Below are positions 1 through 59,924 of a stretch of DNA of 59,924 nt, piece after piece. The DNA is from Frankiales bacterium (GTDB taxonomy: Bacteria > Actinomycetota > Actinomycetes > Mycobacteriales > Jatrophihabitantaceae): contig JAOPUZ010000060.1 in NCBI GenBank assembly GCA_025966315.1, positions 1 to 59,924 on the forward strand. Reading direction: 5' to 3'. The position numbers were made by a program, and so were the translations under genes. Position 1 is the first letter of the stretch. Every line of letters begins with the position of its first letter. The notes under the pieces were generated by a model. The model ran no database searches, was not told the DNA's origin, and saw only the letters and a list, made by a program, of their open reading frames with translations.

Positions 1-294
1 CTTGTTCACCACGTAAGCCTTCGAACCATCCGGGGTGATAGCAACCTCGGTCGGGTTCGTCCCCACCGTGATCGGCGAACCGACCACACCAGTCGAAATA
101 TTCACCGGAGACACCGTGCCCGCACCGTTGTTCACGACATAGGCCAGCTGGGACGTCAAGGCGTAGGCCGGTTGCGGGGAAATCAAGCTCAGCACGGTCA
201 GAACCGAGGCGGTCAGGCCCAGAACCGCGAGCTGGGCAACATGCCGAAAAGCCCGCCGCGATGGGCGCGCGAGTCGGTCACTGGTCAGGGCCAT
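1..294 (-). CDS. Secreted YVTN/NHL-type beta-propeller repeat protein, 5' part only
   Basis: The frame runs off the left edge, so only the first 98 codons are seen. ATG at 294 is preceded by GAGG eight bases upstream. Residues 1-45 form a classical signal peptide: basic n-region (RPSRRAFR), hydrophobic core around residues 21-39, and a cleavage-like QPAYA followed by LTSQ. The mature part starts with YVVNNGAGTVSPVNISTG, then VGSPITVGTNPTEVAITPDG and SKAYVVNK, which is one YVTN blade plus the start of the next. Such proteins are exported, often surface-bound, and probably bind partners; no enzymatic role can be inferred. The start lies inside a short upstream ORF (285-404), which suggests coupled translation. 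Identity of the repeat type is firm; size and anchoring are unknown. Confidence 0.9.
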   Translation of the reverse strand, partial: MALTSDRLARPSRRAFRHVAQLAVLGLTASVLTVLSLISPQPAYALTSQLAYVVNNGAGTVSPVNISTGVVGSPITVGTNPTEVAITPDGSKAYVVNK

Positions 295-404
295 CGGCCA
301 AGCCTCATAAGGACCGCTGTAACCGCGTGTCCAACCATGGCCGCACCAACCATGGCCGCACCGACCATGGCCGCACCCACCTTGGCGCGGCTGAGTTCGG
401 TCAT
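285..404 (-). CDS. Possible 39-aa leader ORF overlapping the start of the YVTN gene
   Basis: ATG at 404 has the best ribosome binding site in this region: AGGAGG at 414-419, nine bases upstream. The 39-codon product begins MTELSRAKVG, contains GAAMV three times in a row, and ends LMRLGRWP. Its TGA (285-287) lies just inside the YVTN gene, whose ATG is at 292-294, a 10-base overlap typical of translational coupling. It could be a leader peptide, or the strong site could mark an older start of the propeller gene now out of frame. There is no homology evidence, so I treat it as a candidate. Confidence 0.4.
   Translation of the reverse strand: MTELSRAKVGAAMVGAAMVGAAMVGHAVTAVLMRLGRWP
331..375. 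repeat. Three tandem 15-bp units
   Basis: Units at 331-345, 346-360 and 361-375 differ by one base (ccaaccatggccgca, third copy ccgaccatggccgca). The period is a multiple of three, so copy-number change would lengthen or shorten the 39-aa ORF without shifting its frame. Confidence 0.85.
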
Positions 405-804
405 GGTCCGATACCTCCTGGGATAACGCTGGTGCTTGGTCGGTCACTTCCTGATCGGCGCGGTGTGGGGAGATCTACGGGCCACTGATCGGGGCCGGGC
501 TGATCCATTCGTGGGTTCGCGAGATTGTCCGTAGTTGGGTGTTTTATTACTCTCAATTGCAGTATCGGCTGAGCGGGCCAGCAACTGAGCGCCAAGACCA
601 AAATAAGCTGCGGCATCTGTGGCTAATTTGGGCCCAGATGCCCAGGACGTATCCAGGACGCACCACGTCCTCGTCGCGTTGGTACGTTCGCGCAGCGCAA
701 CCCCACTAAAGCCGGTGCCGGCTTGGGTTCCTGGACCCAAGTTTGTCAGGTACTGACCACTATGTCACGAAGTCGGTTAAGAAGCAGCCGATCCGGCCGA
801 CCTA
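405..804. other. Divergent intergenic region between the YVTN and RCC1 genes
   Basis: About 400 bases separate the two divergent starts. The most AT-rich stretch is 536-560 (around gttttattactctcaattgc), the most likely promoter island for the pair. Apart from the ribosome binding site at 414-419 and the promoter candidate at 525-553, I see no clear operator or terminator. ORFs in this region look like chance frames. Confidence 0.5.
525..553 (+). promoter_or_regulatory. Candidate housekeeping-type promoter for the RCC1 gene
   Basis: TTGTCC at 525-530 and TACTCT (fits TAnnnT) at 548-553 are separated by 17 bases, with an AT-rich spacer end. If used, the 5' leader would be over 200 nt. This rests on consensus resemblance alone. 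Confidence 0.3.
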
Positions 805-3084
805 TTGCATGTGAGGCCGACCTGGAGGATTTGCCGCCCGCCGAGCCTCGGCCCGCGGCGACGTCTCGCTGTTCTTTTAGCCGTTGTGATTGCGATCGCG
901 TACGTCACCAGTGCCGGAAGCTGGTCGGCCGCCAGTGCGTTGTTTACCAACCGCACCTCGAATCAAAATTCGAGCTTCACCGCTTCAGCGGACTTCACCG
1001 TGGGATCGATGGTTCAGAGCGGTGTCAGCATCAGTCCCTATTTGAGCATGAGTCAGGTGAGTCCGAGCGCGAGCTGGCTGACTGCACCGGCCGGTCTTTT
1101 TGGCGACTGTGGCGTCCGCAGCGATCACACCCTGTGGTGCGTCGGGCACAACAGCGACGGTGATCTCGGCGGTGGCTATTACGGGTACGGCGTCGGCGCC
1201 TGGCAACAGAGTGGAGTCGCCACGACCTGGGCAACGGTGACGAACGGCAACGACTTCGTTTGCGCCACGCGCACGAACGGTACGTTGTGGTGCTGGGGTT
1301 ATAACGGCGACGGTGAGCTGGGCCTCGGCGATACGAACAGTCGGAGCAGTCCTGCACAAGTGGGCGCGATCACCACTTGGAAGGCCGTTTCGTCCGGCGC
1401 GTACAACACCTGCGCCACGCGCACAGACGGCACCCTGTGGTGCTGGGGCGTCAACGACGACGGCCAGCTTGGTCTGGGCAATACGACTTCGCATACCAGT
1501 CCGGTCCAGGTCGGCAGCGGCACGACGTGGAGCACGGTCAGCGTCGGCGCTTATGCCGTCTGCGCCACGCGCACAGACGGCACGCTGTGGTGTTGGGGTT
1601 ACAACAACACGGGACAACTAGGGCTGGGTGACACAACCTCGCGCAGCAGCCCGGTCCAGGTCGGCAGCGGCACGACCTGGAGCACAGTCTCGATGAGTGA
1701 CCCCGAGTACGGCGGAACTGGCTCGTCAACCTGCGCGACACGGACGAGCGGGACGCTCTGGTGCTGGGGTTACAACGCCGACAGCGAACTTGGCTTGGGC
1801 GACACAGCGAACCGGTCGAGTCCGACGATGGTCGGCATTGCCAGCACCTGGAATGCGGTGAGCGTCGGGAACAGTCACGCCTGCGCTACGCGAACGGACG
1901 GCACGCTGTGGTGCTGGGGCGACAACAGCCAGGGAGAACTAGCGCAGGGTGACACCACGGACCGCTCCACGCCGACGCAGGTCGGATCCGCGACCGACTG
2001 GGCCACACCGGCGGCGGCGCGCTATCAGACGTGCAGTCTCAAGATCAGCGGCGCGCTGTGGTGTGCCGGGACAACAGACCGCAACCCGTCAGGTTTCGAC
2101 GGCTCGTCCAGCTTCACCCAAGTCGGCGCCGGCCTGACCTGGGCCAGCGTGTCGGTCGGGCGGTCTGCCTGCGCGGTGCGCAGTGACGGAACGTTGTGGT
2201 GCTGGGGAAACAACCATTACGGCCAGCTTGGGCTGGGTGACCTCGCAGCCAGAAGCACCCCGACCCAGGTCGGAAGCGCAACTACCTGGCGATCGGTTTC
2301 GGTCGGAAACTACGGCACTGCATGCGCTACCCGTACCAACGGCACCCTGTGGTGCTGGGGAAACAACAACGCCGGTGAACTCGGTCAAGGTGATTCGACC
2401 TTGCGATCGGCCCCGACCCAGGTCGGCTCGGCCACGACGTGGAATGCAGTGTCAATCGGCAACAGCTTCGTATGCGCCGTCCGAACCGACGGCACCCTGT
2501 GGTGCTGGGGCTGGAACTACAACGGTCAGCTCGGCCAGGGAAACTACGTACAGCGCCTCTCGCCGATGCAGGTTGGCAGTGGTACGACGTGGGCGGCGGT
2601 GTCGACTGGCTACGCCAGTACCTGCGCCCTAAAAGCAACCGGTACTTTCTGGTGCTGGGGCTGGAACGGCTACGGCCAGCTTGGTCAGGGCGACACCACC
2701 GACCGTAACTCGCCCACGCAGGTCGGAGCGGCGACGACATGGTCGGTGTTCTCCATCGGATATGCCACTACCTGTGCCACTCGTATCAACGGGACGCTGT
2801 GGTGCTGGGGAAACAACCACTTCGGCGAGCTCGGGCAGGGTGACTCGGTAACGCGCAGCAGTCCGACCCAGGTCGGCACCGCCACGACGTGGAGCACGGT
2901 GTCCGTCAACTCGGAGCAGGCGTGCGGCCTACGGACCGATCGACTCGTCTGGTGCTGGGGATACAACGGTGACGGCGAACTCGGCTTGGGCGACACCACC
3001 AACCGCAGCTCCCCGACCCAAGTACCCAACTTCGCCGGCGCCAGCATCAATCTAGGGCCCCTAACCACAATCGCTATCCACTGA
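805..3084 (+). CDS. Exported RCC1-repeat beta-propeller protein with SipW-type N-terminus
   Basis: The 759-residue product has a basic segment (PRRR), a hydrophobic stretch at about residues 21-34 (LAVLLAVVIAIAYV), then GSWSAASALFTNRTSNQNSS leading into FTASADF. This matches the SipW/camelysin-type signal pattern of TasA-like exported proteins. From about residue 100 to the end come 13 RCC1-like repeats of about 50 residues, each resembling CATRTDGTLWCWG-x5-GQLGLGD-x8-P-x-QVG-x3-TW-x3-SVG. Thirteen blades would suit two propellers. Each repeat has a Cys-x9-Cys pair, suggesting a disulfide per blade in an oxidising extracellular setting. The start is uncertain: 805 is TTG, GTG at 811 is an alternative, neither has a clear ribosome binding site, and ATG 762 lies in another frame. 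The protein is probably surface-exposed; its binding partner is unknown. Confidence 0.93.
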   Translation: MHVRPTWRICRPPSLGPRRRLAVLLAVVIAIAYVTSAGSWSAASALFTNRTSNQNSSFTASADFTVGSMVQSGVSISPYLSMSQVSPSASWLTAPAGLFGDCGVRSDHTLWCVGHNSDGDLGGGYYGYGVGAWQQSGVATTWATVTNGNDFVCATRTNGTLWCWGYNGDGELGLGDTNSRSSPAQVGAITTWKAVSSGAYNTCATRTDGTLWCWGVNDDGQLGLGNTTSHTSPVQVGSGTTWSTVSVGAYAVCATRTDGTLWCWGYNNTGQLGLGDTTSRSSPVQVGSGTTWSTVSMSDPEYGGTGSSTCATRTSGTLWCWGYNADSELGLGDTANRSSPTMVGIASTWNAVSVGNSHACATRTDGTLWCWGDNSQGELAQGDTTDRSTPTQVGSATDWATPAAARYQTCSLKISGALWCAGTTDRNPSGFDGSSSFTQVGAGLTWASVSVGRSACAVRSDGTLWCWGNNHYGQLGLGDLAARSTPTQVGSATTWRSVSVGNYGTACATRTNGTLWCWGNNNAGELGQGDSTLRSAPTQVGSATTWNAVSIGNSFVCAVRTDGTLWCWGWNYNGQLGQGNYVQRLSPMQVGSGTTWAAVSTGYASTCALKATGTFWCWGWNGYGQLGQGDTTDRNSPTQVGAATTWSVFSIGYATTCATRINGTLWCWGNNHFGELGQGDSVTRSSPTQVGTATTWSTVSVNSEQACGLRTDRLVWCWGYNGDGELGLGDTTNRSSPTQVPNFAGASINLGPLTTIAIH
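1108..3022 (+). repeat. Thirteen tandem RCC1 repeats (about 150 bp each)
   Basis: The core coding for GTLWCWG recurs about every 150 bp (for example near 1273, 1432, 1582, 1753, 1903, 2191, 2347, 2497, 2797 and 2947). Repeats 2-5 and 8-12 are the most alike. Repeat 4 carries a short insert (PEYGGTGSS), and repeats 1 and 7 have lost the canonical GQLGxG turn. Such arrays can recombine and change blade number. Confidence 0.9.
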
Positions 3085-3138
3085 TCGCCGAGCCCCGCTC
3101 GCCCTCCCGTAGCCGGATCGCCTGATCAGCCCGCCGGA
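3085..3138. other. Short convergent intergenic gap
   Basis: Only 54 bases separate the convergent stop codons of the RCC1 gene and the histidine kinase. It contains small palindromes (TGATCA) but no convincing stem plus T-run terminator. Confidence 0.5.
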
Positions 3139-4359
3139 TCACGAGGAAGCGCGCACACCGGCGGCGTACTTCGGCACCCGAAAGCTGACCTTGGTACCGG
3201 CCCCAAGCGCTGTCTCGACAACCAGACCATGCCGATCCCCGTAAACCTGGCGCAATCTCGCATCCACGTTGCCCAGACCAACCGAATCGCGTTCGGACTC
3301 ACCTGACAACGCCAGGCGCACGACCTCGGGATCACTGCCTATGCCGTCGTCTTCGACGCTGATCTCAGCGTCCTGACCATGATCGTTGGCCACAATCGTG
3401 ACACTTCCACCGCTTTCACAGCCCGCGAGGCCATGCCGTACCGCATTCTCGACCAGCGGTTGGATCACTAGGAACGGGATCGCCACGGGCAGTAATTCCG
3501 GCGCGACAGTGAGCGACACGCGCAGCCGATCGCCAAAGCGCGCCTGTTCGAGAACCAGATATCGCTCGACATTGCGCAATTCATCGGCCAGCGTCGTGAA
3601 TTCCCCGCCATGGCGTAACGCGTATCGCGAATAGTCAGCGAATTCGAGCAGCAGGCCGCGAGCTCGTTCTGGGTCGGTGCGTACGAACGATGCGATCGCC
3701 GCCAGCGAGTTGTACACAAAATGTGGACTGATCTGGGCTCGCAACGCCCTGAGTTCGGCTTCCATTGCGCGGGTGCGTTGGCGGCCGAGTTCGGCGAGCT
3801 CTACCTGACCCGACACCCAGCTGGCCACTTCCTCAGTGGCCCGTACCAAACCGGGAGAAATGTGGGTGTCGTAGGCGACCAGCGCGGCAACGACCCGCTC
3901 TTCCGTGACGATGGGCGCGATAACGGCCGCACGCAGCGGACATTGCTGATCGAAACAAGCCACCGAGTCGGCATAGAGAATGCCGGTACGCCTGGTCCGG
4001 ATGGTCTGTTGAGCGTGGGCGAGAGAGGCATCTTCATGTGCGCGCTGAGGCGCGCCCGATGGACCGTCCCAGGCCAGCACCGAAGTAGCGTCACATAATG
4101 CGATCGCCGGGGTGCCGAGCAGGTCACGTAGATAGCGACTCGACTTTGCCGCGGCGGTAGCCGTTAGGCCCTCACGCAGGCTCGGGGCGGCCAGTGCCGC
4201 CGTATGCAACGTCGAGTACGCAGCGCGATCTTCGCTCGCTCCGCGCGCGCGTCGTCCAAGACGGACCATGTCACGAAGATACTCCGGTCCGAAGAAATCC
4301 CGCCCCGAGCGAGACCTGGCTCGGCGAGATCGGTCATTGAGCCCGAAGGCACTAGGCAA
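3139..4359 (-). CDS. LytS/YehU-type sensor histidine kinase with N-terminal GAF-like domain
   Basis: The product has 406 residues. Residues about 45-185 look like the GAF-type sensor of actinobacterial LytS-like kinases (YSTLHTAALAAPSLREGLT, then LLGTPAIALCD and VLAWDGP). A helix at 186-210 leads into the His_kinase domain RAQISPHFVYNSLAAIASF with phospho-acceptor H213. The ATPase domain has the N box PLVENAVRHG (301-310), DDGIG (337-341) and GLGNVDARL (361-369), so it looks catalytically intact. There is no transmembrane segment before the GAF region, so it appears cytosolic, and no LytTR response regulator lies beside it. TTG 4359 overlaps a 17-codon ORF; ATG 4269 is an alternative start lacking the first 30 residues. 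It lies 348 bases downstream of the giant gene on the same strand; the ligand is unknown. Confidence 0.95.
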   Translation of the reverse strand: MPSAFGLNDRSRRARSRSGRDFFGPEYLRDMVRLGRRARGASEDRAAYSTLHTAALAAPSLREGLTATAAAKSSRYLRDLLGTPAIALCDATSVLAWDGPSGAPQRAHEDASLAHAQQTIRTRRTGILYADSVACFDQQCPLRAAVIAPIVTEERVVAALVAYDTHISPGLVRATEEVASWVSGQVELAELGRQRTRAMEAELRALRAQISPHFVYNSLAAIASFVRTDPERARGLLLEFADYSRYALRHGGEFTTLADELRNVERYLVLEQARFGDRLRVSLTVAPELLPVAIPFLVIQPLVENAVRHGLAGCESGGSVTIVANDHGQDAEISVEDDGIGSDPEVVRLALSGESERDSVGLGNVDARLRQVYGDRHGLVVETALGAGTKVSFRVPKYAAGVRASS

Positions 4360-4405
4360 GGTCTGCCATCCGGGTGTAATAGCGAATGAGGGACAGCATC
4401 CTCAT
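4352..4405 (-). CDS. Possible 17-aa leader ORF in front of the histidine kinase
   Basis: ATG at 4405 follows GAAAGG by six bases and encodes MRMLSLIRYYTRMADLA. Its TAG (4352-4354) overlaps the region of the kinase TTG start (4357-4359), which would couple the two. The 17 residues are basic and hydrophobic, so they might also be a relic of the missing N-terminal membrane part, in another frame. Evidence is limited to the start signal and overlap. Confidence 0.3.
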   Translation of the reverse strand: MRMLSLIRYYTRMADLA

Positions 4406-4707
4406 GATGAGCCTTTCATAACGGTCTCGGCATGCGCCCCAAAACGCCAAGCTTGGTGGCATTCTGAGCTCACGCCAAGGGTGCTCGCGCGCTCAGCGCT
4501 AAGTGGCGAATAGCCTGCGCCCGGCGGGTTGCTGCCGCGATGAGCGGTCCATTCCGGCCGCTGAACGGTAACGTCCGCCGTCTGCCGCGCCTCAATGAAT
4601 CGCGAACGTGGCCAGCGGACCAACACTGATGGCGGCCGCGGCGAACTGCGGTGGGCGAATCGCGGCAGGAAAAACTGCCGATTGTCGATAAAACCGGGGC
4701 CTTGAGC
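4406..4707. other. Intergenic region downstream of the giant gene
   Basis: About 300 bases with no supported gene. It should contain the end of the giant transcript and any kinase promoter. The only clear structure is the hairpin at 4663-4680; I see no convincing -35/-10 pair on the minus strand. Confidence 0.5.
4663..4680 (-). terminator. Small hairpin just past the giant gene's stop codon
   Basis: CGGCAG (4663-4668) and CTGCCG (4675-4680) form a perfect 6-bp stem with a six-base loop, 28 bases beyond the TAG at 4708-4710. Flanking AAT/ATT could extend it past a two-base bulge. There is no T-run after the stem, so it is at best a weak terminator or 3'-end stabiliser. Confidence 0.3.

Positions 4708-59924
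<55,217 letters not shown>

Noticed and set aside
723-1163. ATG at 762 as the true start of the RCC1 gene
   Set aside because: It lies in a different frame from the repeats; using it would need a frameshift for which I see no slippery site, though a sequencing error cannot be excluded.
3085-3138. Bidirectional terminator between the convergent genes
   Set aside because: Only short palindromes occur, with no stable stem followed by T residues on either strand.

Overview
The window is high-GC bacterial DNA. C/G-ending codons, a GAF/LytS-type histidine kinase and extracellular beta-propeller proteins suggest an actinomycete; I cannot narrow it further. It holds parts or all of four protein genes and is dominated by one reading frame. 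I see no tRNA, rRNA, CRISPR array or insertion sequence.

Left edge, 1-4707: the 5' end of a secreted YVTN/NHL-type beta-propeller gene on the minus strand, with a 39-codon ORF overlapping its start; a divergent intergenic region of about 400 bp; a secreted or anchored RCC1-repeat protein on the plus strand (13 repeats, SipW-type N-terminus, a cysteine pair in each repeat); and a convergent LytS-type sensor histidine kinase on the minus strand that lacks the usual N-terminal membrane segments and has no response regulator beside it.

From 4708 to the right edge, 55.2 kb (92% of the window) is one uninterrupted minus-strand frame of at least 18,404 codons, with its true start outside the window. 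No enzyme family is recognisable in it. It is built from repeated modules. From N to C terminus these are: (i) helical modules with low-complexity linkers, including stretches written in a different, G/T-rich codon style; (ii) a beta-rich zone of two 5.5-kb superunits with many Gly/Ser-rich amphipathic strand segments; (iii) a tandem pair of 637-residue alpha/beta modules; (iv) two divergent superunits of about 6 kb plus a partial third, with many strand-helix-strand units; (v) a second copy of an N-terminal block, 37 kb away in the same gene; (vi) a unique AT-richer insert; (vii) three tandem C-terminal modules with a 338-residue period. The protein has only about six cysteines. It recalls the very large repetitive proteins of unknown role found in actinomycetes, but here it is essentially cysteine-free.

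The best candidate for something undescribed is this giant protein: its size, cysteine depletion, codon mosaicism and hierarchical duplications. The neighbours suggest a surface or envelope context, but a functional link between them and the giant protein is only inference.
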